From NCBI RefSeq assembly GCF_000365305.1, contig NZ_CM001841.1:1047653-1111652 (forward strand): a DNA stretch of 64,000 bases, read 5' to 3'. Shown in pieces: positions 1 to 8,491 of this stretch. Numbering within the stretch: the stretch's first letter is position 1; every line of letters begins with the position of its first letter. This DNA comes from Dickeya dianthicola NCPPB 453 (lineage in GTDB: Bacteria > Pseudomonadota > Gammaproteobacteria > Enterobacterales > Enterobacteriaceae). A model generated the notes under the pieces. That model had not been told where the DNA came from. It saw nothing but the letters and a program-made list of their open reading frames with translations, and made no database searches. The position numbers and the translations under genes were made by a program.

Positions 1-827
1 CGGAATACCTGCCGCAGGTAGGGGGTATCCAGCACCGAGTCATGTTCGGCAACCACCATCAACACCGGTCGATTATACCCATGACGCCACAACAGGCGGC
101 GCACCGCCAGACTGGAGAGGTAATATTGGGCCAAACCGTTGGTGGGCACCTGCAGGTAGCGCGTCGCCAGTTGCGCGGGCGCACCGGGGCGAGGCGCGCG
201 CAGCCAGTCGCGGAACGGGGCAATCAGCGGCGTCAGAAAGTCAAAGGTTGCATTGGAGCGAATGGCGGGAGAAAACAGCGCCAGCCCGCGGATCTCCGGA
301 TGATCCAACGCGTACTCCAGCGCCAGGTTGGCGCCGGTGGAAAATCCGCCCAGATACACCTCATCCACATCATGTTGCAGCAGTCTGGCCTGCTCGGCGA
401 CCACCTGCCGCCAGTCGTCAACCGACACCGGGATCATATCCTCCGGGCGGGTGCCATGTCCGGCCAGTAGCACCGTGCGAACAAGGTATCCTTGTTGCGC
501 CAGCGCTGGGGCGACATCGCTGAAGGTGCCGGGCGCATCGCCCAGTCCATGTACCAACAGGATGCCTTTACGGGGGTGCCCGGCGGGGCGAGTTTCCTGC
601 GGCGTATTCCAGCTCAGTTCCTGCCGGAGATTGTCGGACTGGAATGCCCGGTGTTGCTGTACCCATTGCTCGGTTTGCTGCTGATAGGCATCGAAAGAAG
701 GCTGCCCCAGCGGAGGAAGCGCGGTACGGCCACAAGCGGCAAGCAACGGCAGCGTGGCTGCCATCATCAGCGTCAGCGTTCTTACCGTTAGCAACCGACG
801 CCAGACGGAGAGGATTGTGTATTCCAT
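1..827 (-). CDS. alpha/beta-hydrolase lipoprotein (3' end outside window)
   Basis: Reading leftwards from ATG at 827 gives 275 codons without a stop before the window edge, so the C terminus is missing. The N terminus is a lipoprotein signal: a hydrophobic stretch at residues 18-30 ends in the lipobox LLAAC (Cys32), which predicts a lipid-anchored envelope protein. The rest is an alpha/beta-hydrolase fold: an oxyanion-type segment LLVHGLGDAPG near residue 90, the nucleophile elbow GGFSTGA with Ser163, and a probable acid in AEHDS (Asp263). The catalytic His should lie beyond the window. The family includes esterases and monoacylglycerol lipases, and the substrate cannot be read from sequence. 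It is transcribed away from the MetE-like gene at 1320. Confidence 0.85.
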   Translation of the reverse strand, partial: MEYTILSVWRRLLTVRTLTLMMAATLPLLAACGRTALPPLGQPSFDAYQQQTEQWVQQHRAFQSDNLRQELSWNTPQETRPAGHPRKGILLVHGLGDAPGTFSDVAPALAQQGYLVRTVLLAGHGTRPEDMIPVSVDDWRQVVAEQARLLQHDVDEVYLGGFSTGANLALEYALDHPEIRGLALFSPAIRSNATFDFLTPLIAPFRDWLRAPRPGAPAQLATRYLQVPTNGLAQYYLSSLAVRRLLWRHGYNRPVLMVVAEHDSVLDTPYLRQVF

Positions 828-861
828 AAAGCCATCCTTGCGAGCAAATGCACACAACAAT

Positions 862-899
862 TAAGACGGTATGACCGGGAATAAGACGGTATGACCGGG
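862..899. repeat. tandem repeat, 20 bp x 1.9
   Basis: Two adjacent copies of a 20-bp unit beginning TAAGACGGTATGACCGGG occupy 862-881 and 882-899, with no mismatch over the shared 18 bases. The array lies 35 bp upstream of the hydrolase start, in its probable leader or promoter. Confidence 0.9.
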
Positions 900-963
900 C
901 GGTTGACGGAAATCGTCCGTTGAATCATAACGATGGCGGCCCGTGGAGACAATTTCTCTTTGT

Positions 964-1047
964 GTGAATACTATTTCTTTTTTCGTGAATACTATTTCTT
1001 TTTTCGTGAACACTATTTCTTTTTACGTGAACACTATTTCTTTTTAC
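964..1047. repeat. tandem repeat, four 21-bp units
   Basis: Four head-to-tail 21-bp units begin at 964, 985, 1006 and 1027. The first two are identical (GTGAATACTATTTC, then a T run and C). The last two share changes (GTGAACAC, and AC at the end), so the array grew as pairs or was partly homogenised. A fifth GTGAA start follows at 1048. It is non-coding and T-rich. Confidence 0.95.
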
Positions 1048-1267
1048 GTGAAAAAATAGCGCCGGAAAACCTGCGATAGCAGACAAATACGATATTGCGG
1101 AATGGGCAAATCAATAGCAATGAAATAATTAGATTTTGTTATTTGTCGATGGGGAGTAATCGGTGCGACAATCACCGCCCCGTCGATTGACATCGGTGAA
1201 CGGATCAGTGACAGTCCGCCGCCTGAACGATAACCCAAGCAAACAAAACAGACGCGCATTGAAGCGC

Positions 1268-1303
1268 CGACAGTGTCGTGTAAATCGACAGTGCCGTATA
1301 AAC
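1268..1303. repeat. tandem repeat, 18 bp x 2
   Basis: CGACAGTGTCGTGTAAAT (1268-1285) is followed directly by CGACAGTGCCGTATAAAC (1286-1303), three mismatches in 18. The second copy ends just before the AAGGA ribosome-binding site at 1307, so the duplication lies in the leader of the MetE-like gene. Confidence 0.85.
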
Positions 1304-1319
1304 CAAAAGGACGCGTGAG

Positions 1320-2420
1320 ATGCGCACAGTGAAAAAACCGTACCCGCCGTTTCACGCCGAGCATGTGGGCAGTTTTTTATTGCCGCCCCGCTTAAAGCAG
1401 GCCCGGCAGGCATGGCGGCAGGGGCTCATCACCTACGATCGGCTGACGGAAATCGAAAACGAAGAAGTGCTGAATGTGGTCGAGCGCCAGAAGGCTTGCG
1501 GCCTGAGCGCGATTACCGACGGCGAACTGCGTATCCACGATGGTATCACCGATTTTTTCTCCTGCCTGACGGGCATTGACGTTGATGACGCCGCCCTGCC
1601 GGATGGCGATACGCCTGGCCGGCTGCGGGTGGTGGGCAAACTCGATTTTGACGACGCGCACCCTTTTCTGACCCATTACCGCTTTTTGCATCAGGCGGTG
1701 GGCGACAGTAGCGAAACCCTGGCAAAACAGACGCTTCCCAGCCCGACGATGCTGATGTATCCAGCTATCCGCAACAACGACGTCTACCCATCGCTGGACG
1801 CGTTTTGCGATGATCTGGCCGCGGTATACCGCAAACTCATTCAGGCGTTTTACCGCCAGGGATGCCGTTATCTCCAACTGGATGACCTGTTCTGGGCGCG
1901 CCTGTGCGACGGCCGGGCGATAGATCGGGAAAACGCCGCCGGGTTCGAGTTACGCGACCTGCTGGCGCGTTGCACCCGAACGCTGAATCAGGCGCTGGCG
2001 CAACGGCCGCCCGATATGTTCGTCAGCCTGCATATATGCTGTCGGCGTTTTTCTCCCAACTGGGTTTATGGTAGCGGGCGCGAAGTGATGGGGTACGCGA
2101 TGGCGAATCTGGCGGTGGACAGCCTGTTCATTGAGTACGATGACCGGCGCCCGGTCGGGCTGGAGCCGTTGCGTCAGGTGAGTTGCCAGAAAGTGGTGCT
2201 GGGCGTGGTGGATGCCCGCAGCGCGACGCTGGAAACGCCGGATTCGGTCAAAATGGCTATCAACACCGCCTCGTTGTATGTACCGCTGCAGCAGTTGGCC
2301 ATCAGCCCGAAGTGCGGCTTCGGGCACTGCGGCAAGGACGACATCACGGAAGAACAACAGTGGGCCAAACTGCGGCATATGGTGAATATTGCCCGCGAGG
2401 TCTGGACGCTGCCGGAGTAA
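1320..2420 (+). CDS. short MetE-like (cobalamin-independent methionine synthase C-terminal type) methyltransferase, paralogue 1
   Basis: This 366-residue protein belongs to the family related to the C-terminal catalytic half of MetE (YxjG/YxjH-like) and lacks the N-terminal folate-binding duplicate. The zinc and homocysteine ligand positions are visible: His238 and Cys240 in LHICC, Glu272 in IEYDD, and Cys332 in PKCGFG. It should transfer a methyl group to a thiol such as homocysteine, but the donor is unknown. Start ATG at 1320 has AAGGA at 1307-1311. It is clearly paralogous to the gene at 18053 (shared VGS near the N terminus, GCRYLQLDD, QKVVLG and EEQQWAKL), roughly two-fifths identical by eye. 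No MetJ-type box was found upstream. Confidence 0.8.
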   Translation: MRTVKKPYPPFHAEHVGSFLLPPRLKQARQAWRQGLITYDRLTEIENEEVLNVVERQKACGLSAITDGELRIHDGITDFFSCLTGIDVDDAALPDGDTPGRLRVVGKLDFDDAHPFLTHYRFLHQAVGDSSETLAKQTLPSPTMLMYPAIRNNDVYPSLDAFCDDLAAVYRKLIQAFYRQGCRYLQLDDLFWARLCDGRAIDRENAAGFELRDLLARCTRTLNQALAQRPPDMFVSLHICCRRFSPNWVYGSGREVMGYAMANLAVDSLFIEYDDRRPVGLEPLRQVSCQKVVLGVVDARSATLETPDSVKMAINTASLYVPLQQLAISPKCGFGHCGKDDITEEQQWAKLRHMVNIAREVWTLPE

Positions 2421-2560
2421 CCCGCTGAAAATAGTCAGACCATTCAGTGATCTGGCTCTCCTGTTGACCATCAGACGCTATACAGCTTCCAGAGAGCGCA
2501 GCAACATAAGCGCCGATGCCGGCTTGCTGGCTGGCAGATAAGGAGTTTTTCAATAAAAAA

Positions 2561-2604
2561 ACGATCGGCTGATGCCGTCTTTCGGGTAGGAACAGCCCGA
2601 TCGT
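2561..2604. other. inverted repeat in the asparaginase leader
   Basis: ACGATCGGCTG (2561-2571) pairs with CAGCCCGATCGT (2593-2604) apart from one bulged base, closing a loop of about 21 nt. It ends 27 bp before the asparaginase start. An A run (2554-2561) flanks its left side, so read on the minus strand it looks like a hairpin followed by a T tract. It may structure the asparaginase 5' UTR or terminate leftward antisense transcription. Confidence 0.6.
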
Positions 2605-2631
2605 CCTCTGATAAAATAAAGAGAATCTATT

Positions 2632-3678
2632 ATGGAACGATGGTTTAACTCTGTGTTTATTATTGTTTTATTTTTTGTTTCTTCGGCCAATTCGGCAGGT
2701 AAACTGCCAAATATCGTCATCCTGGCAACCGGCGGCACCATTGCTGGCTCAGCGGCGACGGGTACCCAGACCACCGGTTACAAGGCAGGCGCGCTCGGCG
2801 TGGATACGCTGATCAACGCGGTGCCTGAGGTGAAAAAACTGGCTAACGTGAAAGGCGAGCAATTCGCCAACATGGCCAGCGAAAACATGACCGGTGAAGT
2901 GGTACTGAAGCTGAGCCAGCGTGTGAACGCGCTGCTGGCGCGTGACGATGTGGACGGCGTGGTGATTACCCACGGTACGGATACGCTGGAGGAGTCGTCC
3001 TATTTCCTCCATCTGACGGTGAAAAGCGACAAGCCGGTGGTGTTTGTGGCGGCGATGCGTCCGGCTACGGCCATCAGCGCCGACGGCCCGATGAACCTGC
3101 TGGAAGCGGTCCGCGTGGCGAGCGACAAGCAGTCTCGCGGCCGTGGCGTGCTGGTGGTGCTTAATGATCGTATCGGTTCCGCCCGTTATATCACCAAAAG
3201 CAATGCCTCGACGCTGGACAGTTTCCGGGCGAATGAAGAAGGGTATCTGGGCGTCATCATCGGCAACCAGATCTACTACCAGAATCGTCTCGACAAACTG
3301 CATACCAGCCGTTCGGTGTTTGATGTGCGCGACCTGACCTCGCTGCCGAAAGTCGATATTCTTTATGGGTATCAGGATGACCCGGAATACCTGTACGATG
3401 CCGCCCTCAGCCACGGCGTGAAAGGCATTATCTATGCGGGTATGGGCGCGGGATCGGTGTCGGTGCGCGGTATAGCCGGAATACGCAAGGCGCAGGATAA
3501 AGGCGTGGTGGTGATGCGCTCTTCCCGCACCGGCAACGGCATCGTGCCGCCGGATGAGGCGCTGCCGGGTCTGGTCGCGGACTCGCTCAACCCGGCGCAT
3601 GCCCGTGTTCTGTTGATGCTGGCATTGACCCGTACCCACGATCCGGCGGTGATCCAGGATTATTTCCACACCTATTGA
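2632..3678 (+). CDS. ansB: periplasmic type II L-asparaginase
   Basis: It hydrolyses L-asparagine (and usually L-glutamine) to the acid plus ammonia in the periplasm. The 348-residue precursor has a Sec signal peptide (hydrophobic residues 7-18), probably cut after residue 21 to leave a mature start AGKLPN. Active-site residues are present: Thr36 in TGGTIAG (mature Thr15), the NMASENM segment, Thr116-Asp117 in HGTDT (mature 95-96) and Lys189 (mature 168). Length and sequence match the Erwinia chrysanthemi enzyme used clinically, with scattered conservative substitutions as I recall that sequence. It has its own leader (2561-2604 inverted repeat) and is followed by a hairpin at 3700. Confidence 0.97.
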   Translation: MERWFNSVFIIVLFFVSSANSAGKLPNIVILATGGTIAGSAATGTQTTGYKAGALGVDTLINAVPEVKKLANVKGEQFANMASENMTGEVVLKLSQRVNALLARDDVDGVVITHGTDTLEESSYFLHLTVKSDKPVVFVAAMRPATAISADGPMNLLEAVRVASDKQSRGRGVLVVLNDRIGSARYITKSNASTLDSFRANEEGYLGVIIGNQIYYQNRLDKLHTSRSVFDVRDLTSLPKVDILYGYQDDPEYLYDAALSHGVKGIIYAGMGAGSVSVRGIAGIRKAQDKGVVVMRSSRTGNGIVPPDEALPGLVADSLNPAHARVLLMLALTRTHDPAVIQDYFHTY

Positions 3679-3699
3679 TCGGCGCTTTTGCCGCACGAA

Positions 3700-3721
3700 C
3701 AGGCCGCCGATTGGCGGCCTG
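3700..3721 (+). terminator. hairpin after ansB
   Basis: CAGGCCGCC (3700-3708), loop GATT, GGCGGCCTG (3713-3721) form a perfect 9-bp GC-rich stem 22 bp after the asparaginase stop. The following T tract is weak, so termination strength is uncertain. Confidence 0.6.
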
Positions 3722-3744
3722 ACTGTTTGCTATGCGACTGGCGG

Positions 3745-3763
3745 CGTAAAGCCGATTTTTACG
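3745..3763. promoter_or_regulatory. inverted repeat upstream of aroL, weak TyrR-box candidate
   Basis: CGTAAA and TTTACG face each other with a 7-bp spacer. TyrR boxes are TGTAAA-N6-TTTACA, and aroL is TyrR-controlled in E. coli, but here both ends and the spacing deviate. The 301-bp gap 3679-3979 holds this, the ansB hairpin and no convincing gene. Confidence 0.25.
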
Positions 3764-3979
3764 GCGTAACTTGCCATATTCGGTAAGCATTATGGCGTGT
3801 TGTGCTGAATTTAAACGGAAAACTGGCGTGAAGTGGCTTTCCCCATGCCGGGGTAGCGCGGAGGCTTTCTTAATGAGGATTATTGCCTGTATGATTCTGC
3901 TCTTGGTACGACAGGCGCCGGCTGGCAGCAGTCCCCGCTGCGCAAGGCAGGCCTGAGAAAAATAAGGACAGGTCGTGAC

Positions 3980-4501
3980 ATGACACAACCCATTTTTATG
4001 GTCGGTGCCAGAGGGTGCGGAAAAACCACGGTCGGTGGTGAGCTGGCGCAGGCGCTTGGCTATGAGTTTATCGATACGGATATTTTTATGCAGCATACCA
4101 GCGGCCTGACCGTAGCGGATGTGGTCGCCGCCGAAGGGTGGCCGGGATTTCGCCGCCGGGAAAGCGAGGCATTGCACGCGGTGACGGCGCCGAGCCGGAT
4201 TGTGGCGACCGGTGGCGGTATGGTGCTGCTGGAGCAAAATCGTCAGTTTATGCGCACGCAAGGGATCGTTATCTACCTGCACGCGCCGGCGTTGGCGTTG
4301 GCGCAGCGGTTGCAGGCCAGCCCGCAGGCGCATCAGCGGCCGACGCTGACCGGGCGGCCGATTGCCGAGGAGATGGAAGCGGTGCTCAGAGAGCGCGAAG
4401 CGCTGTATCAGGATGTGGCGCACTATGTGGTGGACGCCACCCAGGCGCCGGGCGCGATTGTTTCGGAACTGGTGCAGACGCTGCGTCTGCCGGCGGCCTG
4501 A
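3980..4501 (+). CDS. aroL: shikimate kinase II
   Basis: It phosphorylates shikimate at the 3-hydroxyl using ATP, in the common aromatic pathway. The 173-residue protein has the P-loop GARGCGKTT (residues 9-17), the shikimate-contacting FIDTD (Asp32/Asp34) and GFRRRES segments, the ATGGG turn near residue 78, and the lid region around TLTGRP. It closely resembles the E. chrysanthemi shikimate kinase whose crystal structure is known. Start ATG at 3980 follows AAGGA at 3963-3967 at a somewhat long spacing. In E. coli yaiA and aroM lie between aroL and ppnP; here they are absent and ppnP follows after 36 bp. Confidence 0.97.
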   Translation: MTQPIFMVGARGCGKTTVGGELAQALGYEFIDTDIFMQHTSGLTVADVVAAEGWPGFRRRESEALHAVTAPSRIVATGGGMVLLEQNRQFMRTQGIVIYLHAPALALAQRLQASPQAHQRPTLTGRPIAEEMEAVLREREALYQDVAHYVVDATQAPGAIVSELVQTLRLPAA

Positions 4502-4537
4502 CGGTCAATCGATTTTTTAACAGAAAGGTTGGGCATT

Positions 4538-4822
4538 ATGCTGAATGTAAATGAGTATTTTGAAGGGAAAGTAAAATCCATCGGTTTTGACGGCAGCCGC
4601 ATCGGCCGCGCCAGCGTCGGGGTGATGGACGCCGGCGAATATACCTTTGGCACCGGACAGGCGGAAGAAATGACGGTAGTCAGCGGCGCGCTGAACGTGC
4701 TGCTGCCGGGCGCGCAGGAATGGAAGCTGTTCGAAGCCGGTGCGGTTTTTAACGTGCCGGAAAAAAGCGAATTCAAATTGAAGGTGTCTGAACCGTCGTC
4801 CTATCTGTGCCGTTATCTCTGA
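4538..4822 (+). CDS. ppnP: pyrimidine/purine nucleoside phosphorylase PpnP
   Basis: This is a small cupin-fold phosphorolytic enzyme that splits a broad range of nucleosides (formerly YaiE). The protein is 94 residues, the same as in E. coli, and begins [30 protein letters not shown] and [15 protein letters not shown] are the conserved beta-barrel segments, and it ends [11 protein letters not shown] at 4538 is preferred over an upstream in-frame TTG (4529) because it restores the family N terminus and has AAAGG at 4524-4528. It may be co-transcribed with aroL. Confidence 0.95.
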   Translation: MLNVNEYFEGKVKSIGFDGSRIGRASVGVMDAGEYTFGTGQAEEMTVVSGALNVLLPGAQEWKLFEAGAVFNVPEKSEFKLKVSEPSSYLCRYL

Positions 4823-4890
4823 TTCCGGCCCTATTTTCCTTTCGCGATAATCGGCTGTCAGCGATACCGGCAGCCGTTTTCTGATAGTAG

Positions 4891-4950
4891 CCCGTTGTGT
4901 TTTTCTTATACCCGTTGTTTTTTTCTTATAGCCATTGTTTTCTCCTTATA
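4891..4950. repeat. tandem repeat, three 20-bp units
   Basis: Units begin at 4891 (CCCGTTGTGTTTTTCTTATA), 4911 (one mismatch) and 4931 (GCCATTGTTTTCTCCTTATA, more diverged). The array lies about 70 bp after ppnP in the 750-bp gap before the chemoreceptor gene. That gap otherwise holds the ERIC element at 5138 and AT-rich sequence with no gene. Confidence 0.9.
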
Positions 4951-5137
4951 GAAATTGCGTTCCCCCTCCCTCCCGCTTATCCATGCCGCCGGTGCAATCT
5001 GCCTGTCATTCTGCCGTCATAAGATTATCGGTACGCTTTGTTATTTAATCTTATAGTGATAATGACGTTTGGTAATTACCAGACGAAACGATGGTGATTT
5101 GAAAATATATATTTGGCTATAATTATTGACTTGTGAC

Positions 5138-5332
5138 TATACCCGCCATACTGCAAGTTGCAGGTGTGTTGGCTGCGTTCGTTCACCCGAATCACTTACC
5201 TGAGTAAGCTCATCGGGACTCACTCTCTTGCCGCGTTACAAGGCTCATACGAGCCTTGCCCTGACGGGCCAACGCGTTGCGTTGTTCAACACGCGAACGT
5301 GTTGTCCTGCAACTCGAATTATTTTGGGCATA
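5138..5332. repeat. ERIC (IRU) element carrying an internal insert of about 70 bp
   Basis: The element is bounded by TATACCC (5138) and GGGCATA (to 5332). Its core reads CGTTCACCCGAATCACTTAC then GAGTAAGCTCATCGGGACTC, matching the two classic ERIC-PCR primer sites with a few changes. After CTCTTGCCGC (ending near 5236) about 70 bp of foreign sequence interrupts the consensus, which resumes at TCCTGCAACTCGAATTATTT (from 5305). The whole is 195 bp against about 127 bp for a canonical ERIC. ERICs are non-autonomous palindromic repeats that can fold in RNA. This one lies 240 bp upstream of the chemoreceptor start. Confidence 0.9.
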
Positions 5333-5572
5333 ATGTGAAAAATCATATTCTTTTCTTATGGGAAAAATTTCAGATAAATCTGTAAATCTGATAGCAGGCA
5401 TTGTATTTTTCTGTAAGAGAGCCTTTCTTTTGGCTGCGGTGTCGGTAGTCCGCATGATGATAGGAGATACTTCTGGCAGACAGTTTCGTTTTTACGAATG
5501 GAATGCCTCGTAACTGATGAGGCGATCGTTGTGGTTATCTAAAAAAAGCCTTTCAATAATTACGTGGTTACT

Positions 5573-7363
5573 ATGCTTAAAACTATTCGCGCTCGTATTC
5601 TAGCCGTGTGTACGGCTATCATTGTGGTTGCTCTGGTAATTAATACGTTTTTAAATTACCGGGTGACCGATAAATATAACGATGAATCCATCAATAATCT
5701 CCTTACCGCCGTGACCGCTGGTCACAGTCTGGCTATCAGCGACTGGGTGGCCGCCAAAAAACAAATCATTACGTCACTCAATACCGTGGTACTGACCAAC
5801 GACGATCCGATTCCGGTATTCAAACAGATGACGACGGCGGGCAGTTTCATCAACGTGTATATGGGGTATGCCAGCCACACCGCCAAATTCGCTGATCCCG
5901 GCGGCATTCCGGCCAATTATGACCCCACCGTTCGCCCCTGGTACCAGCAGGCAGTGAGAGAAGGTAAAGCCATCGCGACCGCGCCGTATCTGGATATGGC
6001 GACCAATACCATTGTGGTGTCGTTTGTGGCGCCGGTGCTGGACGGCGGCAGCGTCAAGGGCGTGCTGGGCAGCGACGTGACGATGGACAGCGTCATCGCC
6101 AACGTTAAAGCCATCCACCCGACGCCTGCCAGCTACGGCATTCTGATTCAGGCCGATGGCACCATCATCGCCCACCCGGACGCCAAACTGACGCTGAAAA
6201 AACTGACCGAGATTGCCCCGCAGATGAATCTGGGGTTGGTGCTGAAATCAGACCGGCCGGTGCCACTAAACATCAGCGGGCACGACATGCTGGTAAGAAC
6301 CCAGCCGGTGACCGGCACCGACTGGTATGTGCTGGTGGCGCTGGACAAGGCGGAAGCCACCGCCGGTATGGACTCGCTGCTGTGGACGTCGGTGATCGCG
6401 CTGGTGATCATCAGCGTTCTGGGCTCGGTGGTGCTGGGGCTACTGATCAACGCGTCGCTCAAACGCCTGCTGCAGATTCGTGATGCGATGGACGATATCA
6501 GCCACGGCAACAACGACCTGACCCAGCGTCTGCCGGATGAAGGCCATGACGAAGTGTCGCAGATTGCCCGTTCGTTCAACAGTTTTGTCGATAAGCTCAG
6601 TATGATCATGTTGCAGATTCGCGACATCAGCGCATCGCTGCAAACCGCAACCGACGAAGTGGCGACCGGCAACAACGATCTGGCGTCCCGCACTGAGTCG
6701 GCGGCGGCGAGCCTGCAGCAGACGGCGGCCGCGCTGGAGCAGATTTCCGCCGCCGTCACTCAGTCGGCCGGTTCCGCCCAGCAGGTGAACGACCGGGCGT
6801 TGGCGTTGGCGAACGATGCCAGCGCCGGCGGCAAAGTGGTGTCTGAGGTTATCGACACGATGGAAGCGATTGAAGTCGCGTCCGGCAAGATTGGCGACAT
6901 CATTGGCGTGATCGACGGCATCGCCTTCCAGACCAATATCCTGGCGCTGAACGCGGCGGTGGAAGCGGCCCGCGCCGGTGAGCAAGGGCGCGGCTTTGCG
7001 GTGGTGGCGGGCGAAGTGCGCTCGCTGGCGCAGCGCAGCGCGCAGGCGGCGAAAGAGATTAAAACCTTGATTGAATCCACCGTGCTGAGTGTCAATGTCG
7101 GTTCGCGGCAGGTACGTCAGGCCGGCAACACCATGAATGAGATTGTCGGCGGCGTGTCTTCCGTGACCACGGTGATGTCGGAAATCACCCATGCTACGGG
7201 GGAACAGATGCGCGGAATTCAGGAGATCAACAAAGCGGTAGCGCAACTGGATTCGATGGTGCAGCAGAACGCGGCGATGGTACAGGAAGCGGCGTCCGCT
7301 TTCGGCTCGTTGCAATCGCAGTCTGAGGAATTGCACTCCTCAATCAGTCACTTCAAGCTGTAA
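5573..7363 (+). CDS. methyl-accepting chemotaxis protein, dCache type
   Basis: Inner-membrane chemoreceptor of 596 residues: TM1 at 8-28, periplasmic double-Cache ligand domain about 30-275, TM2 about 280-300, HAMP, and a cytoplasmic signalling domain with the hairpin tip near [20 protein letters not shown]. Residues Y116, R121, W123, Y124, D141 and D168 fit the dCache amino-acid-binding motif with the spacing I recall for Pseudomonas PctA, so amino acids are the likely ligands. The C terminus (SSISHFKL) lacks a NWETF-type CheR tether. ATG at 5573 is chosen over an in-frame GTG at 5564; no strong Shine-Dalgarno is seen. It sits between ppnP and rdgC, where E. coli has no receptor, which suggests insertion in this lineage. 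Confidence 0.93.
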   Translation: MLKTIRARILAVCTAIIVVALVINTFLNYRVTDKYNDESINNLLTAVTAGHSLAISDWVAAKKQIITSLNTVVLTNDDPIPVFKQMTTAGSFINVYMGYASHTAKFADPGGIPANYDPTVRPWYQQAVREGKAIATAPYLDMATNTIVVSFVAPVLDGGSVKGVLGSDVTMDSVIANVKAIHPTPASYGILIQADGTIIAHPDAKLTLKKLTEIAPQMNLGLVLKSDRPVPLNISGHDMLVRTQPVTGTDWYVLVALDKAEATAGMDSLLWTSVIALVIISVLGSVVLGLLINASLKRLLQIRDAMDDISHGNNDLTQRLPDEGHDEVSQIARSFNSFVDKLSMIMLQIRDISASLQTATDEVATGNNDLASRTESAAASLQQTAAALEQISAAVTQSAGSAQQVNDRALALANDASAGGKVVSEVIDTMEAIEVASGKIGDIIGVIDGIAFQTNILALNAAVEAARAGEQGRGFAVVAGEVRSLAQRSAQAAKEIKTLIESTVLSVNVGSRQVRQAGNTMNEIVGGVSSVTTVMSEITHATGEQMRGIQEINKAVAQLDSMVQQNAAMVQEAASAFGSLQSQSEELHSSISHFKL

Positions 7364-7366
7364 ACG

Positions 7367-7395
7367 ACAGGGTGCCGGCTTAGCCGGCACCCTGT
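7367..7395. terminator. shared hairpin between convergent mcp and rdgC
   Basis: ACAGGGTGCCGGC (7367-7379), loop TTA, GCCGGCACCCTGT (7383-7395): a perfect 13-bp stem directly after the receptor stop and 14 bp beyond the rdgC stop on the other strand. There is no long T tract on either side. It probably blocks read-through both ways. Confidence 0.7.
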
Positions 7396-7409
7396 GAGGC
7401 TGACGGGGA

Positions 7410-8321
7410 TTACCGCTGCGCCTCGCCCCCCAATGCTTCGGTCAGGTTGGCTATCAGCGCCGCCACTTCACCGGTCATCAGCGTAAAGTCGGCGTCAAAC
7501 CGTTGCGCCACGTCTTCCCGGTCGATATCGTCGTTCTGCTCGCGCAGGGTATCGGCGAATTTCAGGCGCTTGAGCGAGCCGTCATCCGCCAGCACCAACT
7601 GGATGCGTTCCTGCCAGTCCAGCGCCAGTTTGGTCACCACTTTGCCCGCTTCGATGTGGGTGGCGATTTCGTCGCTGACCAGCTCTTGCTTTTTGCAGCG
7701 AATCACGCCGCCGTCTTCCAGCACCGCTTTCAGTTCGGCCTCGTCCTGCAGCGCAAAACCGGCGGGCGTCTGGCCGGATCGTACCCACTCGGTCAGCGTC
7801 AGCTCGATCGGGTTTTCCATAGTCAGCGGCACCACCGGCAGCGACCCCAGCGTTTTACGCAGCAGCGCCAGCGTATCTTCGGCTTTCTTGGCGCTGGCGG
7901 CATCCACCATGATCAGGTGATTAGCGGTGTCTATCCACAGCGAAACCTGGCTAAAACGGCTGAATGCGCGAGGCAGCAGGCTGTGCAGCACGTCGTCTTT
8001 CAGCGCGTCCTTTTCGGTTTTTTTCAGTTTGCGGTGCTGCTCGCCTTCCAGCTTGTCGATCCGCGCCTGCAACGCTTGTTTGATGACCGGCGCAGGCAGG
8101 ATTTTTTCTTCTTTGCGGGCGCAGATCAAAATCTGGCCGTTGACCACGTGGGTCAGGGCATCGCCGTGCGGTCCCATCGGCGAGACCCAGCCGGTTTTGC
8201 TCGGATCCTGGCTGCCGCAGGGGGTAAAGGCGAGGGAGGCCAGCTGTGTCTCCATCGCGTCCGCAGAGAGGCTGATATCGCGGCTCAGGCGATAAATCAT
8301 CACATTTTTAAACCACAGCAT
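7410..8321 (-). CDS. rdgC: recombination-associated protein RdgC
   Basis: RdgC forms a ring-shaped dimer around DNA, limits RecA activity and is needed in some replication-restart mutants. The 303-residue protein equals the E. coli length and starts [54 protein letters not shown] and [16 protein letters not shown] are conserved, and it ends EALGGEAQR. The frame stays open 47 codons upstream of ATG 8321, but family length and conservation decide the start. It is divergent from mak with 170 bp between, as in E. coli. Confidence 0.97.
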   Translation of the reverse strand: MLWFKNVMIYRLSRDISLSADAMETQLASLAFTPCGSQDPSKTGWVSPMGPHGDALTHVVNGQILICARKEEKILPAPVIKQALQARIDKLEGEQHRKLKKTEKDALKDDVLHSLLPRAFSRFSQVSLWIDTANHLIMVDAASAKKAEDTLALLRKTLGSLPVVPLTMENPIELTLTEWVRSGQTPAGFALQDEAELKAVLEDGGVIRCKKQELVSDEIATHIEAGKVVTKLALDWQERIQLVLADDGSLKRLKFADTLREQNDDIDREDVAQRFDADFTLMTGEVAALIANLTEALGGEAQR

Positions 8322-8491
8322 TTTTCTTCCCGGACTGGCGCGTCTCTGGCGCGGCTCCATGTGATAACGTGGGGCGAGTTTCAAGACGCAGGGGTTATTC
8401 GCAGCGGGCATGATAACCAATTGTGGTGAGGGACGGTACGATAATGTCATCATCAGCAACACGCGAGTTCGGTGGATAAACAGGAGACAAC

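Larger units (their letters stand above)
828..1319. other. intergenic region between divergent genes, repeat-rich
   Basis: This stretch of about 490 bp separates the leftward hydrolase gene from the rightward MetE-like gene and must hold both promoters. I see no coding potential in it. It contains three separate short tandem duplications (862-899, 964-1047 and 1268-1303), the last ending 16 bp before the MetE-like start codon. I looked for a MetJ-type operator like the one at 17908 and did not find one. The remaining sequence, 1048-1267, shows nothing I can name. Confidence 0.6.

Noticed and set aside
964-1047. CRISPR-like array
   Set aside because: Units are directly contiguous with no spacers; it is a plain tandem repeat.
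3771-3956. Small ORF upstream of aroL
   Set aside because: No ribosome-binding site and no resemblance to YaiA or a Trp/Tyr/Phe-rich leader peptide.
5158-5385. Small plus-strand ORF of 75 codons
   Set aside because: It lies almost entirely within the ERIC element and only reflects that repeat.
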